NCBI GenBank assembly: GCA_023014485.1
Contig: JAJOZX010012052.1
Location: forward strand, 1 to 64,000
Source: Bathynomus jamesi
Lineage: Eukaryota > Arthropoda > Malacostraca > Isopoda > Cirolanidae
Length of the DNA: 64,000 bases
Direction: 5' to 3'
A program made the translations under genes and the position numbers. The notes beneath the pieces are model-generated. The model was not told where the DNA came from, searched no databases, and worked only from the letters and a program-made list of their open reading frames with translations. Below are positions 21,299 through 33,248 of this stretch, one piece after another (the stretch's first letter is position 1; every line of letters begins with the position of its first letter).

Positions 21299-22300
21299 AG
21301 ATGTAGCTCGTAGCGTAAACTAACCCACTTTTTGTTATACTCTACCTACTTTTTTTTCTTATCCTCTCCTTACTTTCATCTCTGTAGTTTGCATGGTATA
21401 ATAGTGTTTGAGTTAAGACTGTGTTTGCATGGTTTGTAAGCGTTCTCATTTTACTTCTTTTCATCTTTCACCCTTTTCTATTCTCTTCGACTATTTTTCC
21501 AACTTGTCGGTAGTGGCCGGCGGATGATGATGGCGAGTCTTTTTTTCTCTTTTTCTGAACGAATGTTAACCCACGAATGATAGGTTTTGCTACTTACTTA
21601 ACCCCTTATTCTCCTCTTTTAACCCCCTACTCTTTCCTTTCTCTCGGGCTAACCCTAGAGTGGATCTTAGTGTCTTTGTTAGCCTTAGCTTCTGTAGATC
21701 TGTAGAACCTGACCTGACCTAAACCAAACTGACCCAACAGTCAAAAGCTGAAATAAGTCATTTCGACTTTTGACTAGTCAATACGCGTATTGACTTATTT
21801 CGACTTTTGAGTGTACAATACTGTATATATAATCAGTTGAACTTATAGAGACATAAAATAACGACAAAAGTGTTCATATTACGAACACTTAATTAAGGTG
21901 TTTCATTAGAAATTAACCTTAAAATTGAAAACTATGTATATGAAAGGGATAGTTAATTACGTGCGTATATCCCTCTCCTAACCCTATGCAGTCAGTTCTG
22001 AACATCCCCACCCCCAACCCCACCCCTATCTCCACAAATTAAAGTAAAATAATCCACAATTAGACTACAAATTCTCTCTCAAACAAACTCTGATAATAAA
22101 TCTGCACCTCTTTTTTACATTAAAAACTTTTCCATTTTTATTACAATATATAAGTATCTCAAACTTTTTTTAAGCTTTTTGATGAAACACACACGAAAAT
22201 CTTTTAAATTGGTGTTGCGATACGTTTTATCAGAGTCGTTTTAAAGTTTGTAAATTTAAAAAAAAAAAAAATTTTCCTCAGCTCCTAATCTGCTTGAAAG
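21299..22300. other. No recognised gene; short inverted motif
   Basis: AT/pyrimidine-rich sequence. At 21745-21812 ATAAGTCATTTCGACTTTTGAC recurs inverted or direct around a central GTCAATACGCGTATTGAC palindrome. No protein, RNA or transposon signature is recognised. A (TA)n tract follows at 22304-22360. Confidence 0.4.
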
Positions 22301-22362
<62 letters not shown>

Positions 22363-22439
22363 GTGAATATTATTTTTAGATCTTACAAAAATTTTCTGAA
22401 AATTGTAGAATGGAATGATATAGTCGCTCGTAGACATTG

Positions 22440-22490
22440 AAAATGTATTAAAATGTTTCGACCGAGTACCGTAGGCAGTATCAAGCAGTT
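22440..22490 (-). ncRNA. Hammerhead-like motif, Penelope-type remnant
   Basis: The minus strand reads GCTTGAT, then ACTG ... CGGT (a 4-bp pairing allowing one G-U) and CGAAACAT. This is close to the CUGANGA / stem II / CGAAAC order of Penelope-associated hammerheads, but with a degenerate first box. No protein sequence is attached. Confidence 0.3.
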
Positions 22491-22814
22491 AACATCTAAT
22501 TACGGAATGAAAAATAGTGGTAAAAAACAATTTAGATTATCCCAAAAATTACAGGCTCACTAAACTTAATGGAGTTTATAAAACACCAATAAAACGTTTA
22601 TGGCATTTACTCGGTGTCCCATTTCTTGCTGGGATAGTTCAAAATACAATTTTTTTTATGAAATTGACGTAATAGTCCATTGTTGAAATTGTGTTAATTC
22701 TATATTTAGTAAATGTAAGAAAGTCCAGTAATACAAAAATAAATTTATGAATAAAACTATAAATTTAATGAAATTTAATGAAATTACGTGAACAATATGT
22801 TCCCATTTAAAAAA

Positions 22815-22852
<38 letters not shown>

Positions 22853-22861
<9 letters not shown>

Positions 22862-23094
22862 TGAACTCAGAATGGTCCCCTGAGGCTCTTTCATGATACA
22901 CAAAGACCGTGCATGGAACACGGAACTCTTCCGGGAAAATTAAATCCCCTATAGTCCGAATAATTAATGGTAAATGACAAACACTATGGTGAAAAAGGAA
23001 AAACTATAGTGTTTATCATTTACCATTACTTATTCGGACTATAGTGGATTTAATTTTCCCAGAAGAGTTCCTTGTTCCATGCACGGTCTGAGTG

Positions 23095-23096
<2 letters not shown>
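22853..23096. repeat. Palindromic repeat between (TA)n tracts
   Basis: Arms 22907-22988 and 23005-23088 are inverted copies (CCGTGCATGGAACA..., TAGTCCGAATAA..., AATGGTAAATGACAAACACTA) around a ~16-base A-rich centre. TA runs lie at 22816-22858 and 23098-23147. A related copy with a damaged left arm lies at 27596-27826. No coding capacity: a fold-back MITE of unknown superfamily. Confidence 0.82.
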
Positions 23097-23147
<51 letters not shown>

Positions 23148-23152
<5 letters not shown>

Positions 23153-24104
23153 TAAATTAAAACAACAAAAAATAATCTTTAAAATGGTAAAATCATTTCA
23201 ATTCATTTAAAATTTCTAATTTAGTTTTCGTAAACTTTTCATAGGATAAAATCAGCCATAATCTTATTTGCTTCTAATTACATTGCTATTAATCTGTCAT
23301 CTTCCACCTTTAGCTTTAATTTTATACGTACGAGTATATCACAGATTATGGGAATAGCTATGAAAATGTGGATTTTATTTTAATTTATTCGTCTTATCAT
23401 TATCATTTTAAGGTTTTTGGGAATTTAGAAGCTAACTTTATTATTATTATTATTATTATTATTTTAATTAATTAATTAATTAATTAATTAAATGTCGTTA
23501 TCTAAATTGATTTTTTGTATATGTTCAAACGCGATACAAAAAATCTCGGAATAGAATGAATTGTTTTGCTTATTAAACCAATCTCATTTTTAATTTCGAT
23601 TTTATTTCCCAATATCAAATCGAACGGAAGAAATGAATGCATTATAAAAAACTATAACCAGTTTTTTATGTGTTGTTGCATCAGTGTTGTTCGGACAACC
23701 GCAATTTTCTTTAAATCCTACCTCATGCTGCGTAGTTGCGGAAATAAGTTCTCGTAGGAACTTAAAATTCGTAAAATGCATAAAAAAAAATCACTGATTA
23801 TGTAATGACATTAGTTTTGTTTTAAAAATTTTATGACAATCAAGAAAAAGATAAAAATATCCGAAAGATATTATCAATATTACCAATAAGTAATTGTCTT
23901 TATTTTTTAAAACTTTTGCTTCTACGAGTAGTTGGGCTTTTTTCTTTTCGAGACTGTACATATATTTATGAATTTCCTGCAATATTCAGTACTTCTGAAT
24001 CTTTTCTAAGATTTATTTTCCCGAACACTTACTGTATAATTAGTGTTGCATCCCGGAAAGTATTGGCGATATACATTTATCACATTCATTGAGGTTATTT
24101 ATAG
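23148..24104. other. AT-rich sequence with (ATT)n and (TAAT)n; no gene
   Basis: Simple repeats at 23439-23463 (ATT) and 23464-23492 (TAAT). The two open frames (23566-23757 + and 23791-23982 -) have no recognisable motif. Confidence 0.45.
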
Positions 24105-24383
24105 TGTAGCGGTGTAGTGGTTAGCGTCGCTGACTACGAATCCATCGGCCCCGGGTTCGAGACCCGACGGCAGCCGGCGCGCAGCAAAACCCAGCTGTTC
24201 ATCCTTCCACACAATAAAGAAAGTGGTTGGTAGATAAATGGGTACCCTAGGTGGCCTAGTGGTTAAGACGCTGGGCTGCTGATGGGGCGTGGTTCGGATT
24301 CCACGTTAAACTGTAGGTCTAAGGTGAGTGAAAAGCTTGACCTTCGTCAGAATGAACAATTCTGGCGGAAACTAACCAAAGGT
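24105..24383 (+). repeat. Composite SINE (head slightly truncated)
   Basis: Same family as 16397. The copy starts within the first A box (GCGGTGTAGTGGTTAGC), has CTACGAA and B box GGGTTCGAGACCC, then the second unit with A box TGGCCTAGTGGTTAAG and B box GGTTCGGATTCC. The tail is AAAGCTTGACCTTCGTCAG, ending in ACTAACCAAAGG beside a (TA)n run. Confidence 0.85.
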
Positions 24384-24534
24384 TATATATATATATATAT
24401 ATATATCTGTCGTAATTTTAGTGCTGATCTTTTGGGCAACGATTAACCACAGTTAACCACTTGACCACTCCGAAATTATTCTTCATTCCTCGTATCGACT
24501 GCCGTTCCATACAGTATGTCAAATCGTTTCCCTA

Positions 24535-24677
24535 CAATTAGGGATTCCCAAAGGGTTTCCTGTGAAAGCAGAAGTGTGCAGCAAAAGGAAAAGTTAGTTT
24601 GGAGACGTGTGTGCCGTCAATTTTAAATGTTTTTGAAAGTGTGCCGTAAGATAAAAAAAGTTTGGGAACCACCGCTG
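24535..24677. mobile_element. hAT-like MITE (GGTTCCCAAA ends)
   Basis: The left end is CAATTAGGGATTCCCAAAG and the right end on the minus strand is CAGCGGTGGTTCCCAAACT. These match the CAGNGGTTCCCAAA type of hAT non-autonomous elements. GTGTGCCGT is repeated inside. I did not find a matching 8-bp target duplication, so the left boundary is uncertain. Confidence 0.6.
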
Positions 24678-24949
24678 TACGTATCATTGTTTAGGTTGCC
24701 TTTAATAATAGGTAATATATATTTATTCTTAAATTTAGAAAATTTAGCTCTATTTGGATAGACAGATTTAAAACTGAACTATTGAAATTAAAAAATTTCG
24801 TCTATTCTAATACAGGTAAATATCCCAAATAGAATATTTACCTATCACCTTTGAACCTTAATTTCTCTCATCAGAAAAAATAACTTTTGCGTATTTAGAC
24901 TTTATCAAAATCTTTTTTAATGCGTCAAATACTCTTAATACGAAACCAA

Positions 24950-25830
24950 AATGCGTAATTTAAAAAGTTATTCAAAGAAATATTGAATATTCGTACAAGA
25001 ATAAATCCACATAAATTGACTTTATTTAATCTAATAATATTAATGGTAAGAAGACTGTTGAAGACATATTAATTATGTTGTCTCTGTCTATACTAATCTA
25101 CAAAACGTTATTCCTATTTTACCAAATGAATTTAAAGATAGTATTGATCTTGTGACAAGATCACTGTTTTCCTTTCCTACAACACACCACTGCAAATTAA
25201 AAACATTATCCGAACTTAAAACTACTTATGTTCACACTTTCACCTTCCCGTAAGACTGTTGAAAAGTGTTTCAGATATCTTGGGAGAGGTCTTTTCATTG
25301 ATATTTATAGGCGTGTCAACCAGAATACTCTTTCTAATGTTTTCCAAATTGGTTCTCTGCGTCAGACCGGCCCTACATAGCGATATTTCCAATTATAAGC
25401 ACGTATCTGTACTATCACGTATTGCCAAAGTCTCCGAGAAGGCCACATAGAATAGATTATTATTTATTTACTTTAATACTAACTCGCTCTTTTGCCACCA
25501 GCAATTTGGATTTATTGAAGACAAAGGAATTGAGGAGACGGTACTGATTTTGCTGTATGACCTTAATGAGAAAGTTAAGTTTAAAATACAGTATATTCTA
25601 TCATTTACTTTACTTTCTTCTCGAAAACATTTCGTGCCATTGATAGGAACATTCTCCTCATGAAGCTCGAAAGATACGGTGTTCATACATGGCAGTTAGC
25701 CGTAATTCTTAAAATCATAATTCAACAAAAGAATGCAATATGTTTTTATAAATTAAATCAGGCTCGAGGCGAGACCTGTTACGACTGGTGTTCTTCAGGG
25801 TCCTTTCTTAGGATAATTTTTATTCCTAAT
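24950..25830 (+). pseudogene. Heavily decayed LINE reverse transcriptase (LINE D)
   Basis: Frame-shifted RT traces in order: LHSDISNYKHVSVLSRIAKV at 25372-25432 (the NYRPISVL motif), HQQFGFIEDKGIEETVLILL near 25499-25555, a FRAIDRNILLMKLERYGVHT-like stretch at 25625-25690 (FDxVDHxILLxKLxxYG), and GVLQGPFLG near 25786 (GVPQGSxLG). Stops occur every few tens of codons and both ends are indistinct. Old, inactive. Confidence 0.7.
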
Positions 25831-26058
25831 TAAGTTAAAAATAGATAATTAAGATAAAAATGTACTATACCTCCAAACGTAACCATGTAGTACTCTATTA
25901 CTTCTCAGTTAATTTACTTTTTATAAATATAAATTCAATTATTGTATTTTAAACGGAACTGTGCGAACAAACTATCTATGTGTCAAAATTAATATCTATG
26001 ATTTTTTCTTTAATCTCGTGTGTGTATATATATAGTATGTATATATATATATATTGAT

Positions 26059-26349
26059 GCGCCTCGGTGGTGTAGTGGTTAACGTCGCTGACTACGAATC
26101 CATCGGCTCCGGGATCGAAACCCGGTGACGGCAGCCGGCGCGCAGCAAAACCCAACTGTTCATCCTTCCACACAATAAAGAAAGTGGTTGGTAGATAAAT
26201 GGGTACTATGGGTGGTCAAGTGGTTAAGACGCGCGCTGTGCTGCTGGTGGGGCGTGGTTCAGATTCCACGTTAAACTGTAGGCCTAGGGTGGAGTGAAAA
26301 GCTTGAACTTCATCAGAATGAACTAATCGGACAGAAGCAAACCAAAGGT
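26059..26349 (+). repeat. Composite SINE
   Basis: A full two-unit copy beginning GCGCCTCGGTGGTGTAGTGG after a (TA)n run, with CTACGAA, B-box-like GGGATCGAAACCC, a second unit (GGTGGTCAAGTGGTTAAG, GGTTCAGATTCC) and the tail AAAGCTTGAACTTCATCAG...CAAACCAAAGG. A (TA)n run follows. Confidence 0.85.
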
Positions 26350-26689
26350 GTATATATATATATATATATTGTAATTTAGTGTAGTGATGTAGTTGTTAAT
26401 AAAAATGGAGTTGAAAGTGAAATACGAAACTTTTCTTGGAGTAAACCAATAGAATATAATCTAAAATTTAACACATCTCCATCTTTATTAGGTTTTTATT
26501 GGCCCTTTATTGATTCTCCATTTATTAGCGTGGAGAAATCTCTCATTAATACTCTTCATCTATTAAAAATTTATCATAACAGAAATACTACATGCGACTC
26601 CTTTCCGCATATTACGCAGCGAGCTAGTAATCAATGAGGGAAAAATTGATGCAGCGCGCTGGCCAAATGAATGCAGCGCTCTCTCTTTG

Positions 26690-26792
26690 TTTATTATTAT
26701 AGCTTTATCGGGAATCAAACTCACGATCACAGTGCCTTCACTTCGCTTATAGGGAAACGGTGTTACTCACTGAACTACGGACGCTGCTAATA
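26690..26792 (-). repeat. tRNA-like segment with long variable region
   Basis: The minus strand reads GTCCGTAGTTCAGTGAGTAACACC, resembling an A box and D arm, and ends GTGAGTTTGATTCCCG, resembling a B box and T arm. The longer middle could be a serine/leucine-type variable arm. Single copy here. tRNA pseudogene or SINE head. Confidence 0.4.
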
Positions 26793-26805
26793 TATATATA
26801 TATTT

Positions 26806-27179
26806 GGGATGCAACGGGTAGCACTTTTACCCGGTAATCGGGTACGGGTACCCGAGGCGTAATACCCGATCGGGTACGGGTACCCGATCGGGTATTAAAG
26901 ACGTTCCAAAATTTGTTGGTTTAGTACCGCGACTTATTAACTGTGTGCAATTCAAGCACTTGGCTTTACTATTATCTAATTTATCAATGACAAAATAGTC
27001 CCAAACTATCCTACGATTTGCCATTTTTAATGTTTTGTTAAAAAATATTATACAAAAAATATATCAAGAAAACCTGCAAAAGAACAAAATTAAAATTAAA
27101 TTAGAATTTGGTTTTTACTACCCGTACCCGATTTTTTTAGCAATTACCCGATCGGATCGGGTACCCGAACACATCTGTA
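26806..27179 (-). pseudogene. hAT transposon remnant with partial BED zinc finger
   Basis: Both ends carry repeated CGGGTACGGGTACCCG-type motifs in inverted arrangement. The right end on the minus strand begins CAGATGTGTTCGGGTACCC, fitting a hAT terminus. The minus-strand frame 27024-26827 begins MANRRIVWDYFVIDKLDNSK followed by AKCLNC, the N-terminal half of a BED zinc finger (W, F, CxxC). The two histidines are missing because the frame runs into the left terminal repeat after NFGTSLI. A deletion derivative: almost all of the transposase is gone. Confidence 0.78.
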
Positions 27180-27522
27180 ATATATATATATATATATATA
27201 TATATAAGAAATCTAGAGTTCTTACCCTCACAAATTCCATGAGAGCATACGGGATACCATAGATAGAATAACACGTTTAAGCACACGTAGTTTTTGTATA
27301 ATACAAAATTACCCCAACCAGGACTAGAACGCTCGCTCATGCGTGTTCTTCCATCTATGATATTTCAATGTTACACCAGAGAGATCTGAATTAAATACGG
27401 ACATTGCCTCGAGTGCGTAGGGGATTAACACGTAAAACGCCTCTAGATGCGAAAGCGTTGTGCGTTTCATAGGTTGCTTAAATATATGACAGATTGTTAA
27501 CGTTTACCTCGTCATTGTGTGG

Positions 27523-27586
27523 TGGTAACGTTCGTGGCTCCAACTCAAGAGATCCCGGGTTCGAATCCTGGTGGTAATTTTTGTCC
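27523..27586 (+). repeat. tRNA-like segment
   Basis: TGTGTGGTGGTAACGTTCGTGG resembles an A box/D arm, and GATCCCGGGTTCGAATCCTGG is a strong B box/T arm. The total fits a ~65-base tRNA-like core. No copy elsewhere in the window. tRNA pseudogene or SINE head. Confidence 0.45.
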
Positions 27587-27595
27587 ATATATATA

Positions 27596-27826
27596 TATGG
27601 GATAAAACTCAGATTGGTCCCCTGAGATCTTTTATGTTATACATAGACTGCATGGAACAAGGAACTCTCCTGGGAAAATTTGCCTCTTTGCGAGTGACCC
27701 TTTGCCCACGTTGGGTATGAAAAGGAAAAAACTATAGTGTTTGTCATTTACCATGACTTATTCGGACTATAGTGGATTTAATTTTCCCAGAAGAGTTCCT
27801 TATTCCATGCACGGTCTGTGTGTAAT
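27596..27826. repeat. Second copy of the palindromic repeat of 22853-23096
   Basis: The right arm (CTATAGTGTTTGTCATTTACC to TTCCATGCACGGTCTG) matches 23005-23088. The left arm is partly replaced by an unrelated GC-richer segment (TGCCTCTTTGCGAGTGACCC). TA and CA tracts flank it. Confidence 0.75.
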
Positions 27827-27837
27827 ATATATATATG

Positions 27838-27876
<39 letters not shown>

Positions 27877-27890
27877 TGTGTATATATATA

Positions 27891-27930
<40 letters not shown>

Positions 27931-27997
27931 TCACTCACTGTGTGTATATATATATATCTATATATATATATATTATATATATATATATATAATATTA

Positions 27998-28046
<49 letters not shown>
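27827..28046. repeat. Compound (TA)n/(CA)n microsatellite
   Basis: Alternating TA and CA runs with TGTGTG boundaries. Low-complexity frames on both strands are artefacts. Confidence 0.95.
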
Positions 28047-28052
<6 letters not shown>

Positions 28053-28965
28053 TAATAATAGTTATCGCATTTCCTCACTAGATTCATGCTTATAACACAA
28101 GACGCATTAATAAAATGCGACATCCTTTCTCAATAACCCATTTCTGTATATGAATGAGACTTAATTCCTACCCCAATAAAAATATCTCTTAAAAAAAAAA
28201 AAATTTAGGAGAGTTTATGTGAAATATTTACAAAAAGTTTACGTCATTTTTTATTCAGCGAATTCATGTACTTAAATGTACTCGTATGTATCTATTTGTA
28301 CTCGAGTACTCCAATTTTTATGTACAGCTTTCGTTCTGTCTCTCAATATTCCGACTGTAAAACCTCAAAACATACAGTACGTACAGTAATCGTCTTCGAA
28401 TTTTATCGATAAATGGTAAATGTACTACTATTACCGGTAGTTGTAGTATCAGTAAATATGATTATTAATAGTAGTAGTAGTAGTAGCAGTAGTAGTAGTA
28501 GTAGTAGTAAATTGCATTATTATTATTTTTTATTATTATTATTAGAAGAGTCGGTTTAATTATCACCTACATTATGGGCTTTCTAACTTGAGAATCATTT
28601 TACCCTAAAAGCCTTTGAGTGTTTTTGTCTTAAATTTAATGTCCCTGAAGAGTGCAAATTCTCCTCGATCAAAGAATGGAACCGAAAAACAATAACACTG
28701 ACATTTAGAAGTGAATTTATGAGTAAAAAATGTCTTGAACTTTGCTGCTTTATTTTTTCTTTTTTTTCTTTTTACTTTTTTATTTTGATAAATATATATG
28801 CACAGTCTCATCAGGAGCCAGGTGTTTCGTCTGACAACTAGAAGCTTATATTGTTTATACGTGCTCTAGTTTTGTATACCGAGTAACTTGAGATAAGTAA
28901 CAAATTTAAAAAGGAAAAAAACTTTAAAAAATTTAAAAACGATAAAAAGACAATTTTTAATATAC

Positions 28966-29024
<59 letters not shown>
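28047..29024. other. AT-rich sequence, (TAG)n tract; no gene
   Basis: Contains a (TAG/CAG)n run at 28467-28509 and a (TA)n run at 28972-29024. Open frames here are AT-rich noise. No domain recognised. Confidence 0.45.
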
Positions 29025-29028
<4 letters not shown>

Positions 29029-29254
29029 GTGAACCAAATGTAGGTGGACAGTAAATGATAACGTTTATTTTGAGAATACATATTTAATTTTTTTGTATAC
29101 TATAATACAAAATAAAATTTAAATAAATTTAGTTATAATATTTAATATAATAAAACACAAACACCATAGTTATAATGAACACCATAGTTATAATATAATA
29201 TAACACAAACCGTATTCAACCTACTGTCCACCTACTTTTGGTTCACCGTGTATA
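29025..29254. mobile_element. MITE with ~30-bp mariner-type inverted repeats
   Basis: The left end is GGTGAACCAAATGTAGGTGG and the right end on the minus strand is CGGTGAACCAAAAGTAGGTGG. Both are followed by ACAGTA, and TA tracts flank it. A second copy, in opposite orientation, lies at 43603-43830; the interiors share TTGAATACGGTTTGTGTTAT-type sequence. No ORF. Confidence 0.85.
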
Positions 29255-30238
29255 TACACACAGTATATCTTATAACTCCACAATATTCTCTAGTCACATG
29301 CACGCTATCACAAAAGCATTCATACTAATTACTAAAATACTAGTAATGAGTTCATAATAATTACGAGAACGAAATTCACTAATTAAAATCGAATTATAAT
29401 TCGATATGACATCATTCGTCGGACTTAATTGCCTTTGTATTGATCAAACAAGGCTCGTTTGTGTGGTACGGCAAATTACGCATAATCATAAAACTAATAA
29501 AAGACAACCAACCAACTGCTATTGAAAGGACTCTCTCTCTCTCTCTCTGAATGTTTTAAAATCACAGTCATTTCATACTAATTAATGATGTATGGAAAAT
29601 TCGAAAGTTTCATTTGCGGTATAGGCACGTGCCAATATATATATATATATATATATATAATTTGTTGCGAAGGAGGTTAAACAACCCCAATTTAAAAATA
29701 AATATATATATATAATCATAGAACTTAATCGCAGCGGAGGAAAAATTTTAAAAAAAAATTCAATTTCGTTGTGTGATGGGAGCAAGAATAAATCACGGAC
29801 ATGTTTATTAATTATATATGAAAATTATCGAACTGGACAAAGCTTTGACGTATACACCACCATCGTGTGGATATATACTATATATATATATATATGTATA
29901 TTTTTTTTTATTATTTTTTTTTTCTGTGGAAGGAACCCAAGACCTCTATCTTACTTTTCTGCTAAATATTTCCTGATAATCATTTAGAGTTCCGAAAAGA
30001 ATTAATTAAGGGGCCAATTCCAGTCCACCCCTCCTTCCCCGAAACCCCACAATTCTCGTTTTTAAGGGGTTTTAGAGAGGTAAAAAAACAAATTTAAAAA
30101 AAGGAAAAAAGTTCTTCCTAAAGTAAAAGTCGTCTTCATCATGTCTCAAAAAGCGACTCATTTTCTCGCCTTTTTCAAATTTAATATATTTTACTTTTTA
30201 ATTATTTCTCGTAATTTTATTCATATAGTTTTAATTTA

Positions 30239-30315
<77 letters not shown>

Positions 30316-30335
30316 CAATTTCGTATTTCCTCGTT

Positions 30336-30379
<44 letters not shown>

Positions 30380-30923
30380 ATATAAATAAAAAAAAAATTT
30401 GTATTTTCTTGAGGGTGAGTTTTAAATTTAAAAAGTTCGAAGCTGGTTCAGGAAAAACACTTTTTTTGTTTAATATCTTCCTGGTAAATATTTTTAGCTC
30501 TAAAATGCCATTAAATGGGAAGCATTTTATATATATATATATATATATACACGCAAGGGAACCATTCGGAGTTCATTCCCATATATATATATATATATAT
30601 TTAACTCCTAGGAAATCCTACATATAATTTCATTTATAATTATTTTCATCATTAAAAATAAATAAATATGTCGGTTATCGCAATGGAATAAAAGACGAAA
30701 AATTCCTCAAGTGGAAAATCGGTCATCCACGACTGAGGAAAACCAACGAACATCTTCACACCACGACATTCCAAAGGCAACTGGAGCACTTTTTGCATCT
30801 CTTCCGTTTTATTTGAAGGATTCTCAGATTACTAAAAAATCTTCAGTAAATTTGATGTTTTTGGGATATTATCATCACTATAGAATGTCATTTTTATCAA
30901 AATGAACAGAAATTGCTTTATAT

Positions 30924-30971
<48 letters not shown>

Positions 30972-31546
30972 GCATACCATAAGTCAGGAGTTGCAGACAT
31001 ATTATGTACTTATTACAAAAGAGATTGTTTTTTATATCTAGACTTTAATTTGCAATTTCGGTTTACATTATTCATCATACGTTTCGTCTCCATAACCCGT
31101 TTTCATTCTTCATTACTGATTTCGTAACTAGACGCACCTGTACTCATTACTCCTCGTAATTAAATCTGTACATGGCATATTTTTTAATTATCTCTCCTTA
31201 GTCTTTATTCTATAACATATATATATATATATCGTAAAATATATATTCTAAAAATATTTCCACACTCCCTATGGCTCCATATCCCTGTCGTGCCCATTTA
31301 GAACCCTTTTCCCTACCGTGCCACTGCCAAAGTATAAATGAACAATATTGTTTTAATTTTCACAACCTAAAGTGCCATATACATACATACATACATACGA
31401 GGAGACATTTATCTTGGAAGCAAGCATGTACGCGCATTTATAATGTGGAAGTTGATTTTCAAGCATGCAAAATGGGGTAAAGGATGCATCGAAGGATCTA
31501 CTAAATTAGGAGACAAAAGCATTTTAGACTCTAGCAATAAAGTATT

Positions 31547-31607
<61 letters not shown>

Positions 31608-31707
31608 GGGGAAACATGAACCAGTCCGGTGTGCGTGTATTCAGACTGTTCGGGGTCTTTTTGTTTTTTTGCTGGGTGACGTTACTCAACGTCTATGATT
31701 ATATATA
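29255..31707. other. AT-rich region with many microsatellites; no recognised gene
   Basis: Simple repeats: (CT)n at 29531-29548, (TA)n at 29635-29660, 30240-30294, 30341-30377, 30529-30550 and 30941-30968, (GT)n at 30295-30315, (TACA)n at 31378-31399 and a (CT)n run at 31549-31606. Open frames at 29769, 30295, 30711 and 31271 give no recognisable domain; the last three include or abut low-complexity sequence. Confidence 0.45.
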
Positions 31708-32862
31708 TACAGGGTGGGCCGAAAGTCTGGATCCATAGGAAAATATTTATTTTAATACATAAATTACAACAAATGGTAAATACTTAAAATGAATATCAAC
31801 TTTAACTCGTAAATGCGTATCCGTGATACTGTACAGTAATTTGAAATCCATCGTAAAAATCGTAAAAATCGAGTGGATTCAGGTCCGGGGAGCGAGCAGG
31901 CCACGTAATGGGTCCTCCACGGCCTAACCATTTATCAGGGAAATGGTCATCCAAATAGTCTCTGGCTACTCGACTAAAATGAGGCGGAGTGCCGTCATGC
32001 ATAAACCACATACGACGTCGGACACCAAGAGGAAATTGGAATAGGATTCTCCTGGTAATCTTCCAGGCAAAACAAAAAGACCAATTAAGTTGTCGGCAAT
32101 AAGTCCTGCCCATACATCGCTACTAAATTGTTGATGGTGGCTTGATTGGATGATAGCATGCGGACTCTCTTCGGCCCAGTGATGAGTGTTGTGAAAATTG
32201 ATCACGCCATTTTTTGTGAAGGCAGCCTCATCAGAAAACAAACAGAGGATAGAAAAAGAAGATCGCGAACATACTGTTGAAGGAACCAAGTCCAAAAAGC
32301 CTCTCGTGGTGGGAAATCAGCTTCAGTAAGGCCTTGTACTCTCTGAATGTCATATGGGTAAAGCTATTGTCCTCGTAAAATTCTCCACACAGTTGTGTAT
32401 CTTACACCCTCTGCTGCTGCTAGCCTTCGGGTGCTGACACCCGGATGTTCTCCACGCGATTCAGGACCCGCTCCTACAACTCAACAGTTCTGGCGCTGAT
32501 TGGTCTACTACCATCTGAATCTCGCTTGTTGAATGATCCTGTATCACCAAGACACTCGTCTATTCTCTGAAAGGTATTCTCATCTGGCAAACGGCGATTC
32601 GGAAACCTTTCCGCATACAGACGTCTTGCTGCGGCCGCATTACACTCGGCAAGTCCATACATGAGATGCATGTCTGCCATTTCTCTGTTTGAATAAGCTT
32701 CCATTCTCACTTCAAATGCACACTCTTACTGAATAGCACAGAAACTTTTAAGGTTTTTTTCACTGAACTGCACTTATTCATGGTAAGAAGTTACGAATAC
32801 GAACAGTGAAACACCACGATGCACCTCTGACTGACTGATGGCTAGGGTGTGTCACTGTTGGA
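31708..32862 (-). pseudogene. DUF4817-type mariner transposase (minus strand), broken
   Basis: The minus strand starts near 32710: MRMEAYSNREMADMHLMYGL, then RRLYAERFPNRRLPDENTF, a DUF4817/HTH domain. Further on come LFSDEAAFTKNGVINFHNTH near 32190-32240 (first Asp), MHDGTPPHFSRVARDYL near 31955-32005 (second Asp) and WPARSPDLNPLDF near 31855-31905 (third Asp). Frameshifts near 32110 and 32300 and a partial duplication (DFYDFYDGF) disrupt it. The 3' terminal repeat is ACAGGGTGGGCCGAAAGTC at 31708. The expected matching 5' repeat is not visible before 32858, where the next element's inverted repeat begins. Confidence 0.85.
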
Positions 32863-33096
32863 CTTTTTTTTTTTAAAGGTTATGGTGCTTACCTCTTATA
32901 TTGTGACAAATTGACCGAAAACCATGAATAAACCAAAAAAATGACAATCGGGTAATATTTAGGGTCCCCACCCTCCATTTGAAAAATAAGCCTCCTATTC
33001 ACACAAAAAATGGTGATTTTTGGAGATATTTTTGGTCATAGTTCCTTACTAATCATCGTATTTCAAAACTTTTGCTACCAAAATGTAGAGAATAAC
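32858..33096. repeat. Left inverted repeat of transposase-family element 1
   Basis: About 239 bases (TTGGAC... to ...AATGTAGAGAATAA) that are the reverse complement of 37452-37686 with few differences. Internal landmarks: CGGGTAATATTTAGGGTCC, and AATGGTGATTTTTGGAGATA. These long inverted repeats bracket the coding remnant at 34702-36937. Confidence 0.85.
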
Positions 33097-33248
33097 GGTA
33101 TTCTCTTATTGTGAACGTTTTAAAACTATTTTAGTTGTATACGGCGCTGATATTTGAGTGGACCTTATGAAATTTTTCCCTCTGTTTTCATTTCTATAAC
33201 ATTTATTTACAGTATTTCCAAGTTTTATCTACAAAAAGTATGCAAATA

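Noticed and set aside
27741..28051. Open frames rich in Ile-Tyr, Thr-His or Cys-Val across microsatellites (also 3012-3254, 14289-14522, 14873-15069, 30295-30627, 46577-46828, 59256-59450)
   Set aside because: They are translations of (TA)n, (CA)n or (CT)n tracts and have no protein support.
28800..28850. Hammerhead-like words CTGATGAG and GACGAAAC on the minus strand
   Set aside because: They occur in the reverse order for a type I motif, and the required stem II pairing has a mismatch; not convincing in a single copy.
31378..31399. (TACA)n run as a regulatory element
   Set aside because: A simple tetranucleotide microsatellite with no associated feature.
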